From NCBI RefSeq assembly GCF_000968685.2, contig NZ_LAKD02000049.1, positions 1-64,000 on the forward strand: a DNA stretch of 64,000 nt, read 5' to 3'. This stretch comes from Streptomyces antioxidans (GTDB lineage Bacteria > Actinomycetota > Actinomycetes > Streptomycetales > Streptomycetaceae). Below the pieces are notes generated by a model that did not search any database, was not told where the DNA came from, and saw only the letters and a program-made list of their open reading frames with translations. Positions within the stretch are counted from its first letter, which is position 1, and each line of letters starts with the position of its first letter. Positions 1 through 8,494 of the stretch are shown here, one piece after another. The translations under genes were made by a program, and so were the position numbers.

Positions 1-87
1 GCGGCGGCGGGCGGCGGGGGCGGGGGAGCGGCCGGGGGCGGGGCGCGCGGACGCGGACGGCGCCGAGAGGGCGGTAGTGGCGGTCAT
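1..87 (-). CDS. Carbohydrate ABC transporter permease, N-terminal fragment (cut by window edge)
   Basis: Only the first 29 codons are in the window. They begin at ATG (87-85 on the minus strand) and read MTATTALSAPSASARPAPGR and onward, a Pro/Ala/Arg-rich cytoplasmic leader of the kind that precedes the first membrane helix in MalG-type permeases. A purine-rich ribosome site (GAGAGGA) lies about 9 bases upstream. It follows the first permease gene on the same strand, in the usual order binding protein, permease 1, permease 2. The function is inferred from position and leader style; no membrane segment is visible. It is in the same reading frame as the preceding permease gene. Confidence 0.65.
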   Translation of the reverse strand, partial: MTATTALSAPSASARPAPGRSPAPAARRR

Positions 88-122
88 GGCGAATCGGTCC
101 TCTCGGTTCTCTCGGTCCTCGG

Positions 123-206
123 CTCGGTCATCCGTGTACGCGGCTCGGTCCTCGGTGTACGCGGCTCGGTCATTGGCGTCTTTGGCTCAGTCATCGGCGT
201 CCTCGG
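123..206. repeat. Four 21-bp tandem repeats between two ABC permease genes
   Basis: Four consecutive 21-bp units start at 123, 144, 165 and 186. A fifth, partial unit overlaps the stop codon and last codons of the permease at 208. Read on the minus strand the repeat stays in frame with both flanking genes and encodes heptads such as DRAAYTE. Only two TGA codons, at the same place in neighbouring units, interrupt the frame; in other units that codon is CGA. Confidence 0.85.
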
Positions 207-207
207 T

Positions 208-1161
208 TCAGTCATCGGCCGACAGCAGTCCGGCACGCCTGCGCATCAGCAGCGTTGTCACGGCCATCGCGATCGCGAACAGCACGAGTGAGAGCACACA
301 GGCGGCTCCGGTGTTGAAGTTCTGGAAGCCGAGCGAATAGACGAGCTGCGGCACGGTGAGCGTGGAATGGTCGGGATAGCCGGGCTGGATGACCGTGCCG
401 GGCCCGAGGCTGACCCCGGAGGCGAGCTTTCCGGCGACCAGCGCCTGGGTGTAGTACTGCATGGTCTGGACGACACCCGTCACGACCGCGAACATCACGA
501 TCGGGGTGATCGACGGCCAGGTCACATAGCGGAACTTGTGGAACGCCCCGGCGCCGTCCAGGTCCGCCGCCTCGTACTGCTCCTTGGGGACGTCCAGGAG
601 GGCCGCCATGAAGATGACCATGAGATCCCCGATGCCCCACAGGGAGAGCAGTACGAGGGACGGCTTGGCCCAGGCCGGGTCGTTGAACCAGTTCGGGGCG
701 TGGATCCCGATGCTGCCGAGAATGTCGTTCACCGGGCCGGTTCCGGGATTGAGCAGAAAGACGAAGGCGACGGTGGCCGCCACCGGAGGGGCGAGATACG
801 GCAGATAGAAGGCGGTGCGGAAGAATCCCACCCCGGACTTCACCTTGGTGACCAGCAGTCCGATGCCCAGGCCGAAGACGACCCGCAGCGCCACCATGAC
901 CACGACCAGCCAGAGGGTGTTCCACAGCGCAGGTCCGAACAGCGGCATCTGCTCGAGCACATAACGCCAGTTGCGCAGCCCCACAAAGGTCGGGGCCTTG
1001 ATCTGGTTGTAGTGCATAAAGGAGAAGTAGACGGTGGCGATCAGCGGATAGCCGAAGAAGACGGTGAAGCCGACCAGCCAGGGGGAGAGAAAACCGAGGG
1101 TGCGCAGCCGCTCGCGCCGTGCCTTACGGCGCAGGGCGGGGGCGTTCGTCGAGGTGGCCAT
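208..1161 (-). CDS. Carbohydrate ABC transporter permease (MalF/UgpA type)
   Basis: This is a 317-residue inner-membrane subunit of a sugar importer, carrying substrate handed over by the lipoprotein encoded upstream. It has the usual six hydrophobic segments, the first near residues 23-45 (LGFLSPWLVGFTVFFGYPL). The cytoplasmic EAA loop that docks the ATPase is clear around residues 195-215 (EQYEAADLDGAGAFHKFRYV, then W-P). The start ATG has a GGAG site and lies 11 bp after the binding-protein gene, so the two are co-transcribed. No ATPase gene is in view. In Streptomyces such systems commonly share the MsiK ATPase, which is an inference here. The sugar carried is unknown. Confidence 0.93.
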   Translation of the reverse strand: MATSTNAPALRRKARRERLRTLGFLSPWLVGFTVFFGYPLIATVYFSFMHYNQIKAPTFVGLRNWRYVLEQMPLFGPALWNTLWLVVVMVALRVVFGLGIGLLVTKVKSGVGFFRTAFYLPYLAPPVAATVAFVFLLNPGTGPVNDILGSIGIHAPNWFNDPAWAKPSLVLLSLWGIGDLMVIFMAALLDVPKEQYEAADLDGAGAFHKFRYVTWPSITPIVMFAVVTGVVQTMQYYTQALVAGKLASGVSLGPGTVIQPGYPDHSTLTVPQLVYSLGFQNFNTGAACVLSLVLFAIAMAVTTLLMRRRAGLLSADD

Positions 1162-1172
1162 GGAGCACTCCG

Positions 1173-2501
1173 TCAGTTCTGTGCCTGGAGATTGTCGGCG
1201 TCTATCTCGTCATCGAGTTCTCGTAGCCCCGCGTCCAGATCGTGCTCCTTGCCCGCCTCGACGCCGTAGGAGAAGTCCTGCAGCGAGACGACGTACTGAC
1301 CACCGTTGATCGAGGGCGGCAGGGCGGTGCTGTAGCGGTTCTGCGCGATATCGAGGAAGGCCCGGAAGGTGGGATCCGTATCCAGTTTCGGGGAGGTGAG
1401 CGCCGCCTTGGTGGACGGCACATTGTGAATGGCGTTGGCGAAGGAGACCACCTGATCGGTGTTGGTGGTCAGGAACTTCACCAGCTCCCATGCGGCGTTC
1501 TGATGGGTGCTGCTGTGCGCGATGCCGATGACCGTGCCGGTGAGATAGCCCCGGCCATAGGTCTCGGGCCGGTCGTCGGGCACGGGCAGCGGCGCGGTGT
1601 CCCATGCGAACTTCGCGCCCTTCATAAAGAGCCCGCGCCATTCGCCGTCCATGTGCATCGCGAGCTTTCCGGTGCGAAAGGCGTTCTGGGACGACATCTC
1701 ATCGCCGAAGGAGGTGCGGAACGTCTCCAGCGGGCCATAGCCGCCCTGGCTCCGCATCAGCTCCCCGGTGGTGGCGTAGAAGTCCTTGAGCACCTTGTCC
1801 TTCGCCAGCCGCGCCTTGCCGTCCTTGCCGAAGTAGGTGGGGCCCCACTGGGCGAGGAACCGGTCCGGGCTGTTCTGGTAGAGCCGGAAATTGGGCATGA
1901 AGCCCACCCGCTCATAGCCGCCGCTCTTGGTGCGCTTGGTCAGCTTGACGGCGTCGCGCTTCAGTTCCGACATGGTGCGGGGCGGCCGCTTGATGCCCGC
2001 CTCGGCGAAGGCGTCCTTGTTGTAGTACATACCGTACGCGTCGGCGAGCAGCGGGAGGGCGCACTGTTGGCCCTGATAGCTCGTATAGTCCAGCAGCGTC
2101 TTCGGGAAGACCTTGGCCTTGTCCGGCCCGGTCTTCTTCAAGAACGGATCGAGGTCCACCCACATCCCGGAGGAGCAGTACTGCCCCACATTGTTGGTGG
2201 TGAAGGAGGAGGCGACATCGGGGGCGTCGTCGCCGCCCGCCCGCAGCGCCTGGTTCAGGGTGGCGTCGGAGACATTCCCGGTGGCCTTCACCTTGATATT
2301 GGGGTGGAGCTTCTCGAACCGGGCGATGCTGGCATCGATCGCCTTGACCTCGCCCTCCTCCGACCAGCCGTGCCAGAACTTCAGCGTGACGGGTTTGGTC
2401 GGATCGTCCTCGGCGCTGCCGGTACTGGGATTGGCGCAGCCGGTCAGAATGAGCGCGGCGGCGCTCAGCGCCGAGGCGAGCGCGGCCAGTTTTCGTGCCA
2501 T
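1173..2501 (-). CDS. ABC transporter extracellular solute-binding lipoprotein (family 1)
   Basis: This 442-residue secreted lipoprotein captures a sugar or oligosaccharide outside the membrane. The start chosen is the ATG of MARKLAALASAL, with AAAGGAAG 8-9 bases upstream; the open frame runs further back but lacks a ribosome site. The signal peptide ends in the lipobox L-T-G-C at about residue 21, giving a lipid-anchored Cys. The mature N-terminus (VTLKFWHGWSEEGEVKAI) is typical of family 1 binding proteins. It sits between the ROK regulator and the permeases on one strand. A 16-bp repeat array lies in the 210 bp separating it from the regulator. Ligand not identifiable from sequence. Confidence 0.94.
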   Translation of the reverse strand: MARKLAALASALSAAALILTGCANPSTGSAEDDPTKPVTLKFWHGWSEEGEVKAIDASIARFEKLHPNIKVKATGNVSDATLNQALRAGGDDAPDVASSFTTNNVGQYCSSGMWVDLDPFLKKTGPDKAKVFPKTLLDYTSYQGQQCALPLLADAYGMYYNKDAFAEAGIKRPPRTMSELKRDAVKLTKRTKSGGYERVGFMPNFRLYQNSPDRFLAQWGPTYFGKDGKARLAKDKVLKDFYATTGELMRSQGGYGPLETFRTSFGDEMSSQNAFRTGKLAMHMDGEWRGLFMKGAKFAWDTAPLPVPDDRPETYGRGYLTGTVIGIAHSSTHQNAAWELVKFLTTNTDQVVSFANAIHNVPSTKAALTSPKLDTDPTFRAFLDIAQNRYSTALPPSINGGQYVVSLQDFSYGVEAGKEHDLDAGLRELDDEIDADNLQAQN

Positions 2502-2565
2502 GGGGAGACTTCCTTTACTGCGGTACGAGGGGGACGGCAGGGGAAGCGGCGGTGCGGGGCGCCGG

Positions 2566-2629
2566 ACAACGGACAAAGGGGAGAACGGATAAAGGGGACA
2601 ACGGGCAAAGGGGAGAACGGACAGAGAGG
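2566..2629. repeat. 16-bp tandem repeat array upstream of the sugar-binding protein gene
   Basis: Four 16-bp units start at 2566, 2582, 2598 and 2614. They alternate between ACAACGG- and AGAACGG- beginnings and end AAAGGGG, with a decayed fifth copy after 2630. The array is 65-130 bp before the start of the solute-binding gene, between it and the ROK gene, where a promoter or leader would lie. Confidence 0.85.
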
Positions 2630-2711
2630 AGACGGGTCGGGGGATGGGGGCGGACAGAGGGGAGGGAAAGGGAAAAGGGCCCTGCGGGGTGGTCGAGTTG
2701 GGCCCGGTGAC

Positions 2712-3947
2712 TCAGGCGTCGAACCGGGCGGTGTCGAAAACGGTCTGGCGGGCACTGGCGACCGCCGTCCACAGCGCGCCGATGAGAATCGGATCCCCTT
2801 CGATCTCACTGATCCGCAACTGCGGGCGGGGCAGCGCGAGGCCGGTCATCTCGGCCTCGACCAGCTGCCGCAGCCGCTCCCCACCGGCCTGTGCGACCTC
2901 ACCCGAAAGGACGACCAGCTCCGGGTCGACCACGGCGACGACGGAGGCCAGCCCGGTGGCCAGCCGCCGGGCCAGCTCGGTCAGCACCTCGTCACCCGGG
3001 CCGGGGGCGCGCAGCGCGGCGGCGAGCGCCTTGGTGGCTGTGGGCGCGTCGATCCCGTGCTCACGGGCGAGCTCCACGACGGCGGGCGAGCCGACCAGCT
3101 TCTGGAACCCCCCGCCCCCGTCCGGCCGGGCGGCGGCGTCCGGTCCGCCCCGGGCCAGCGGGGCGCCAGGCAGCGGCATATAGCCGATCTCCCCGGCCCC
3201 TCCGGTGGCACCCCGCAGCAGGGTGCCGTGGAGCACGATGGCCGCGCCGACCCCCTCGTCGGCCCAGACCAGCGCGAAGTCGTCGAAGTCCTGGGCGGTG
3301 CCGTGGTGCTGTTCGGCGATGGCGGCGAGGTTGACGTCGTTCTCGATGACGATCGGCGTGTTCAGCACCGCGGCCAGGTCGTCCCGCAGGGTGCGGGACT
3401 GCCAGCCGGGCAGATGCGGGGCGTAGCGCAGCGTCCCGGTGCGCGGGTCGAGCGCGCCGGGGGTGCCGATCACGGTGGAGTGCAGATCGTCCCGGCCGAG
3501 CCCGGCGGCGGCCAGTGCCCCGTCCACCGCCTCGGCGACCAGCTCCCCGGTCCGGTTGGTCACGCTGGCGTCGGTCGCCGGGGCCGTCATCCGGTGTTCA
3601 CCGACCACCTGGCCGGTGATGTCGGCGATCGCGGCGGTGATGCCCTCCTGGTCCACGGCGAGCGCGACCACATGGGCGGCGGCCGGATCGATCTCGTACA
3701 GCTGCGCGTTGGGCCCCGGCCGTCCGGTGACGTTCCCGGTGGTGCGGACCAGGCCGACGGACTCCAGACGGGTCAGCAGCTGGGAGGCGGTGGGCTTGGA
3801 CAGCCCGGTCAGCTCCCCGAGCCGGGTCCGGGTGAGCGGTCCGTGGGCGGCCAGCAGCTCCAGCGCGGCGCGGTCGTTCATGGCGCGGAGGACGCGGGGG
3901 GTCCCGGGTGTGCCGCCCTGCGTATTGCTGCCGGGTGATGCGGCCAT
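2712..3947 (-). CDS. ROK family transcriptional regulator
   Basis: This 411-residue cytoplasmic regulator probably represses the adjacent sugar importer until a sugar ligand binds. The N-terminal winged helix is at about residues 20-75 (ALELLAAHGPLTRTRLGEL, then LSKPTASQLL). It is followed by a sugar-kinase-like ROK domain with an ATPase-fold beginning near residue 90 and the glycine-rich GGAGEIGYMPLPG signature near residue 245. The zinc-binding CxCGxxGC run of many ROK proteins is not seen after that signature, so the effector domain may be degenerate. The start ATG has only a weak GGGGG upstream. A near-perfect 15-bp palindrome 25 bp upstream suggests autoregulation. Confidence 0.9.
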   Translation of the reverse strand: MAASPGSNTQGGTPGTPRVLRAMNDRAALELLAAHGPLTRTRLGELTGLSKPTASQLLTRLESVGLVRTTGNVTGRPGPNAQLYEIDPAAAHVVALAVDQEGITAAIADITGQVVGEHRMTAPATDASVTNRTGELVAEAVDGALAAAGLGRDDLHSTVIGTPGALDPRTGTLRYAPHLPGWQSRTLRDDLAAVLNTPIVIENDVNLAAIAEQHHGTAQDFDDFALVWADEGVGAAIVLHGTLLRGATGGAGEIGYMPLPGAPLARGGPDAAARPDGGGGFQKLVGSPAVVELAREHGIDAPTATKALAAALRAPGPGDEVLTELARRLATGLASVVAVVDPELVVLSGEVAQAGGERLRQLVEAEMTGLALPRPQLRISEIEGDPILIGALWTAVASARQTVFDTARFDA

Positions 3948-3971
3948 GGTGGTGCCCCCGTCTCACTCTGT

Positions 3972-3986
3972 TAAGAAAGTTTCCTA
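3972..3986. promoter_or_regulatory. Probable ROK operator (TAAGAAA-G-TTTCCTA)
   Basis: Six of seven bases in each arm are complementary (TAAGAAA against TAGGAAA) around a central G. It is 25 bp upstream of the ROK start codon. AGGAAAGTTTCCT-like palindromes are, as I recall, common operators of ROK repressors in actinobacteria; the assignment to this protein is inference. No second copy was found before the binding-protein gene. Confidence 0.55.
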
Positions 3987-4186
3987 TTGATGAATAGCAA
4001 GCTAGGGGGCGGACCGGGGCGGCGTCAATGGGTCATGGGCGGGCTTTCCTTGGCGGGTTCTTGGCGAAGAGATGGATCAACCATGTGCCTGGCATGGACA
4101 AGTCACCGTAAGAGTGGCCTCCGGTGGGGTGGCTGTGATCGTCGGCCCCCACTGTCAGGCGACGACTCGAATCGCGAGGGGGCTAG

Positions 4187-6247
4187 GTGAGATCTATTAA
4201 TTCCCGGGAGCGCATGACCCGTTCCGGAGAGAACACGACCCATTCCAGAAAGAAGAGGCACGCGACCCGTTCCAGAAAGCACGAGCGCACGACCCGTTCC
4301 AGACAACGCACGGCCCTGGGGCTGGCGGCGGCGCTGCCGTTGGTGGCCGGTGCGCTGGCGCTCGGCATACCCACGGCCCAGGCCGACTCCACAGCACACG
4401 GCCGTGACGCCCTGAACGGCACCAAGCCCGCCTGGGCGACGGCGCGTTCGGACCGCGGCGCGACCAATGACGGCAGTAAGGTCACCGCGCGGGTCTATCT
4501 GGCCGGCCGGGACGCCAAGGGGCTGGCCGACTACGCCAAGGCCGTGTCCGACCCCTCCTCCCCGGACTACGGCAAGCACCTGTCGGCCCGGCAGACCCAG
4601 GCACGTTTCGGACCGACACGGCAGCAGAAGGACGCCGTGAGCGCCTGGCTGAAGGGCGCCGGGCTCGCTGTCACCGGCGGCAACCAGCACTATCTGTCCG
4701 TCACCGGTGACGTCTCTGCCGCTGAGCGGGCGTTCGGCACCCAGCTGCACAACTACACCAAGGACGGCGAGGTCTACCGGGCGCCGTCGAACGCGGCCAC
4801 CGTGCCCGCCTCGCTCCACGGCGCCGTGCTGACCGTCGTCGGCCTGGACAACGCGCCCAAGCGGGCCAAGCACGACGAAACCCTCCCGCCCCCCGGACCG
4901 GTCTTCAAGAACGCCGGGCCGTTCTCCGCCCATTACGGCTCCCGGACCGACCGGAGCCTGCCCTCGGCCTACGGCGCCAAGCAGCCGTACGCGATCAAGG
5001 GGTACACCGGGAAGCAGCTGCGCGCCGCCTACGGCGCCAAGAGCCGCAACACCGGTAAGGGCGTCACCGTGGCCATCACCGACGCCTTCGCCTCGCCCAC
5101 CATCGCCGCGGACGCCGCCCAGTACGCCAAGCGCAATGGCGACCCGGGCTACCACAAGGGCCAGTTGACGCAGGTGCTGCCGGCCGACTACCGGTACACC
5201 GAGGAGTGCGACGCGAGCGGCTGGTACGGCGAGGAGACCCTTGACGTCGAGGCGGTGCACGCGGTGGCGCCCGCGGCCGACATCGTCTACGTCGGCGGAG
5301 CCTCCTGCACCGACGACGATCTGCTCGACTCGCTCGCCAAGGTCGTCGACAACCGGCTGGCCGACATCGTCTCCAACTCCTGGGGCGATGTGGAGGCCAA
5401 CGAGACGCCGGACGTGGCCGCCGCCTACGACCAGGTCTTCCAGCAGGGCGCGGTCGAGGGCATCGGCTTCTACTTCTCCTCCGGTGACAACGGCGACAAT
5501 GTGGCGGCCACCGGCACCAAGCAGGTCGACACCCCGGCCAACTCGGCGTGGGTGACGGCGGTCGGCGGCACCTCCCTGGCCGTCGGCAAGGGTGAGAAGT
5601 ACCAGTGGGAGACCGGCTGGGGCACCACCAAGGCCAACCTCTCGGCCGACGGCACCAACTGGGACGCGCTGCCCGGTGAGTACACCTCCGGCGCCGGAGG
5701 CGGCACCAGCAAGACCGTCGCCCAGCCCTTCTACCAGCGTGGCGTGGTCCCGGACGCGCTCGCCCTGGCAGGCGGCGGCACGGCCAAGCAGCGGGTGACC
5801 CCGGACATCGCGGCCGTGGCCGACCCCAACACCGGCTTCCTGGTGGGGCAGACGCAGACCTTCCCGGACGGCTCCCTCCAGTACGGCGAGTACCGCATCG
5901 GCGGCACCTCGCTGGCCGCGCCCGTGATCGCCGGTGTCCAGGCGCTCGCCCAGCAGGCGCGCGGCGGCCAGCCGATCGGCTTTGCCAACCCGTCGCTGTA
6001 CGACCGGTACGGCACCGCCTCGTACCACGATGTGACCGACCACCCGCTGGGCGCCGGTGTCTCGCTGGGCGTGGTCCGGGTCGACTACGTCAACAGCCAT
6101 GACGACGCCGACGGGCTGGTGACCTCGCTGCGCAGCCTGGGCCGGGACAGCTCGCTCCACGCGGTCGTGGGCTATGACGACGTGACCGGTGTGGGCACGC
6201 CCGCGGCTGGCTACCTCACCTCGTTCGGCGCCCACCACCGCCGCTGA
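4187..6247 (+). CDS. Secreted S53 family (sedolisin/kumamolisin) serine-carboxyl peptidase
   Basis: This 686-residue exported acid endopeptidase makes its own propeptide. The start is GTG with GAGGGGG 8 bases upstream. An Arg/Ser/Thr-rich leader of about 45 residues precedes the hydrophobic signal core (ALGLAAALPLVAGALALG) and an AQA cleavage site near residue 66. The activation prodomain runs to about residue 240. The S53 catalytic set is complete: Glu349 and Asp353 (E-x3-D), Asp401 in SNSWGD (oxyanion) and Ser575 in GGTSLAAP. The C-terminal DVTG-x-G loop is the usual calcium site. The leader is unusually long and is built from in-frame DNA repeats. It is a single gene with its own terminator, and it likely feeds on extracellular protein. 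Confidence 0.94.
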   Translation: MRSINSRERMTRSGENTTHSRKKRHATRSRKHERTTRSRQRTALGLAAALPLVAGALALGIPTAQADSTAHGRDALNGTKPAWATARSDRGATNDGSKVTARVYLAGRDAKGLADYAKAVSDPSSPDYGKHLSARQTQARFGPTRQQKDAVSAWLKGAGLAVTGGNQHYLSVTGDVSAAERAFGTQLHNYTKDGEVYRAPSNAATVPASLHGAVLTVVGLDNAPKRAKHDETLPPPGPVFKNAGPFSAHYGSRTDRSLPSAYGAKQPYAIKGYTGKQLRAAYGAKSRNTGKGVTVAITDAFASPTIAADAAQYAKRNGDPGYHKGQLTQVLPADYRYTEECDASGWYGEETLDVEAVHAVAPAADIVYVGGASCTDDDLLDSLAKVVDNRLADIVSNSWGDVEANETPDVAAAYDQVFQQGAVEGIGFYFSSGDNGDNVAATGTKQVDTPANSAWVTAVGGTSLAVGKGEKYQWETGWGTTKANLSADGTNWDALPGEYTSGAGGGTSKTVAQPFYQRGVVPDALALAGGGTAKQRVTPDIAAVADPNTGFLVGQTQTFPDGSLQYGEYRIGGTSLAAPVIAGVQALAQQARGGQPIGFANPSLYDRYGTASYHDVTDHPLGAGVSLGVVRVDYVNSHDDADGLVTSLRSLGRDSSLHAVVGYDDVTGVGTPAAGYLTSFGAHHRR
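4216..4305. repeat. Four degenerate repeats (GACCCGTTCCAGA) in the S53 protease leader
   Basis: Copies start at 4216, 4237, 4264 and 4291, spaced 21, 27 and 27 bp, all multiples of three. They encode T-R/H-S-R-K-like units before the hydrophobic signal core, lengthening the positively charged n-region. Confidence 0.75.
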
Positions 6248-6277
6248 GCGGCCGGGGCTGAGCTCCTTACGGTTTGC

Positions 6278-6315
6278 ACGGGGCTCCCGTTCCGGTCCCG
6301 GGACGGGAGCCCCGT
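6278..6315. terminator. Bidirectional terminator between S53 protease and MscS-type channel
   Basis: A 13-bp perfect inverted repeat (ACGGGGCTCCCGT, 6278-6290 and 6303-6315) encloses a 12-nt loop. It lies between the ends of two convergent genes. Confidence 0.8.
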
Positions 6316-6329
6316 CATGTCCGCCGCGC

Positions 6330-7415
6330 TCACTTCGTCGTGGGCGGTGGCACCGTCGCGGAGGGGGAGCCGGGAGCGATCGGGCTGGCCGCCATCGCCT
6401 GCGGCGACTCCGGGTTGGCCAGCGCCGACGGCGCCGCCGTGGTCTCGCTCGGGTCGATGGCCTCGGTCTGGAGCTCCGGGTCCAGGGGGCGGCCGACGAG
6501 CTGGATGCCCGCCTCGTTCAGCGCCTTCTTGATCCGCCAGCGCAGCTCCCGCTCGACGCCGACCGCCTTGCCGGGCATGGTCCGCGCCGACACCCGGACG
6601 ATCATCGAGTCCAGATAGACCGCGTCGAGGCCCAGGACCTCGATCGGCTCCCACAGCCGCTCGTTCCACGGCTCCTCCTTGGCCATGTCCACACCGACCT
6701 GCGTGATCACGGCCCGGACCTGGTCCAGATCCTCCTCGGCCCGGACCTGGACATCGAGCGCGGCCGTCGCCCAGCCCTGGCTGAGGTTGCCGATCCGCTT
6801 GACCTCGCCGTTGCGCACGTACCAGATCTCGCCGTTGTCCCCGCGCAGCTTGGTGACGCGCAAGCCGACCTCGATCACCTCGCCGGAGGCCACCCCAGCG
6901 TCGACCGTGTCGCCGACCCCGTACTGGTCCTCGAGGATCATGAAGACACCGGAGAGGAAGTCGGTGACCAGATTGCGGGCGCCGAAACCGATCGCCACCC
7001 CCGCGACCCCGGCGCTGGCGAGCAGCGGCGCCAGATTGATCTCCAGCGCGGAGAGGATCATCAGCCCCGCGGTGCCCATGATCAGGAACGAGGCCACGGA
7101 GCGCAGCACCGAGCCGATCGCCGCGGACCGCTGCCGCCGCCGCTCGACGTTGACCAGCAGCCCGCCGAGCGCGGTGCCGTCGACGGCCTGGGCCGTGCGG
7201 TTCATGCGCTCTATCAGCTTGGTGATCGCCCGCCGGACGACGGACCGGAGCACGAAGGCGATGACCAGGATCAGGGCTATGCGCAGCCCGATGCCGAGCC
7301 AGGTGGACCAGTTCTCCTCCACCCAGCCCGCGGCGTTCGTGGCGCTCCTCTGCGCATCGTCGAGAGTCTTGGGACGAGGCGTCGAGTCAGCGGCCAGCGC
7401 AGCGGACCAGAACAC
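6330..7415 (-). CDS. MscS-type mechanosensitive channel protein
   Basis: This 361-residue membrane protein releases solutes on hypo-osmotic shock. The start chosen is GTG (VFWSAALAADST) with GAAGGG upstream; the frame extends back but that part is non-coding in character. Helices lie near residues 23-45, about 98-120, and a pore-lining segment near 125-150 rich in Gly/Ala (LLASAGVAGVAIGFGARNLV). This is followed by the beta domain signature (FLSGVFMILEDQYGVGDTVD). The C-terminal cytoplasmic cage ends in a Pro/Ser-rich tail. It has three helices, the minimal MscS size, and is monocistronic. Confidence 0.92.
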   Translation of the reverse strand: MFWSAALAADSTPRPKTLDDAQRSATNAAGWVEENWSTWLGIGLRIALILVIAFVLRSVVRRAITKLIERMNRTAQAVDGTALGGLLVNVERRRQRSAAIGSVLRSVASFLIMGTAGLMILSALEINLAPLLASAGVAGVAIGFGARNLVTDFLSGVFMILEDQYGVGDTVDAGVASGEVIEVGLRVTKLRGDNGEIWYVRNGEVKRIGNLSQGWATAALDVQVRAEEDLDQVRAVITQVGVDMAKEEPWNERLWEPIEVLGLDAVYLDSMIVRVSARTMPGKAVGVERELRWRIKKALNEAGIQLVGRPLDPELQTEAIDPSETTAAPSALANPESPQAMAASPIAPGSPSATVPPPTTK

Positions 7416-7871
7416 AGCAGAAACCCTTCGTATACGACATGCCCGCACGGAGCGCCCCCGCGCGCAACCTCTCACACAGTAGCCGGGCGCGAGACGCGCC
7501 GTTCCTGTGTTCGAGAGCGCGCGAGCGCGGTCAGGGGGCGCGTATGAGCGGGTCCGGAGGCGGCAATTCCACCTTCTGCCCCGGCCGGGGCGGTGCGGTG
7601 GCACCGGGTCGGAGCCGGGCCGTGATTCTTGCCACTTCGCGGTGGTCTCCCCGCTCCCCGCACACCTCGTGCGCAAGGGCGCAGGAAGGCATGCAGGGCG
7701 GTGGTCAAGCGGCCGGTGTCCAGGGCGCGTACGGAGGGTATACGTGCGGTACGTGGAAATGCCTCTCAACCGTTAACCCGGTGATAGTGGCGTTCCGGCC
7801 AGGGTTCAGGGGAAACTGGGGGAGATCGTCCCGGCGCGAGCCACGCGCCGCCGGCGTACAAGGAGGCCCCC
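7416..7871. other. 456-bp intergenic region between divergent channel and HNH genes
   Basis: This region should carry both divergent promoters. It contains an AT-richer patch near 7755-7800 (with the palindrome GTTAAC) before the HNH gene. I could not settle on -35/-10 pairs. No RNA gene or additional coding frame with a ribosome site was recognised. Confidence 0.5.
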
Positions 7872-8408
7872 GTGCCGCATGTCCTGGTCCTCAACGCGTC
7901 GTACGAGCCCCTCGGCGTCGTACCGCTCCGCCGCGCGCTCGTACTCGTCCTCAATGACAAGGCCGTCAGCCTCGAGGACTCAGGCGCCCTGATGCACAGC
8001 GCGACCCGCGCGATCCCCGCACCCAGCGTCGTCCGGCTGAAGCGCTTTGTGCGGGTGCCCTTTCGCGGCCCCGTCCCGCTCACCCGCCGCGCCCTGTTCG
8101 CCCGCGACGGCGGCAGGTGCGCCTACTGCGGTGGCGTCGCAACCAGCGTCGATCACGTCATCCCGCGCAGCCGCGGCGGGCAGCACACCTGGGAGAACGT
8201 GGTCGCCGCGTGCCGTCGCTGCAATCACGTCAAGGCGGACCGCCATGTCGCCGAGATCGGCTGGCGGCTGCGCCACCAACCCGCGCCGCCGTCGGGGCTC
8301 GCGTGGCGGATCATCGGCACGGGCCATAGGGACCCGCGCTGGATGCCATACTTGCAGGCATACGGCGCGGAAGACGCCATGGCCCGGATCGACGGCAAAT
8401 CTGCCTGA
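7872..8408 (+). CDS. HNH endonuclease family protein
   Basis: This 178-residue cytoplasmic protein has a GTG start directly after AAGGAGG. The HNH/zinc core is complete: Cys83-x2-Cys86, Asp94-His95 in the SVDHVIPRSRGG motif, Asn109 (WENVVAAC), Cys114-x2-Cys117 and the final His119. The N-terminal 70 residues (VLVLNASYEPLGVVPLRRAL) are the extension typical of the actinobacterial housekeeping HNH family. Its physiological substrate is not established. It is monocistronic and not next to a restriction system, so a repair-type role is more likely than restriction. Confidence 0.9.
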   Translation: MPHVLVLNASYEPLGVVPLRRALVLVLNDKAVSLEDSGALMHSATRAIPAPSVVRLKRFVRVPFRGPVPLTRRALFARDGGRCAYCGGVATSVDHVIPRSRGGQHTWENVVAACRRCNHVKADRHVAEIGWRLRHQPAPPSGLAWRIIGTGHRDPRWMPYLQAYGAEDAMARIDGKSA

Positions 8409-8494
8409 GACCGGGCTAGCTTATTTTTTTGGCTGGGTTCGCCTCCGGGGCGCTTCGGCCTCCCTCAGCCACCGCTGGAAGGCGCCGTCGGAAC

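Noticed and set aside
3987..4186. Short plus-strand frame before the S53 protease
   Set aside because: No ribosome site, Trp/Arg/Gly-rich translation, and it overlaps the likely promoter region of both neighbours.
4103..6238. Long open frame (over 700 codons) on the minus strand opposite the S53 protease gene
   Set aside because: Its Val/Gly/Arg/His-rich composition is that of an antisense shadow in high-G+C DNA; there is no ribosome site or domain, and the plus-strand protease has a full catalytic set.
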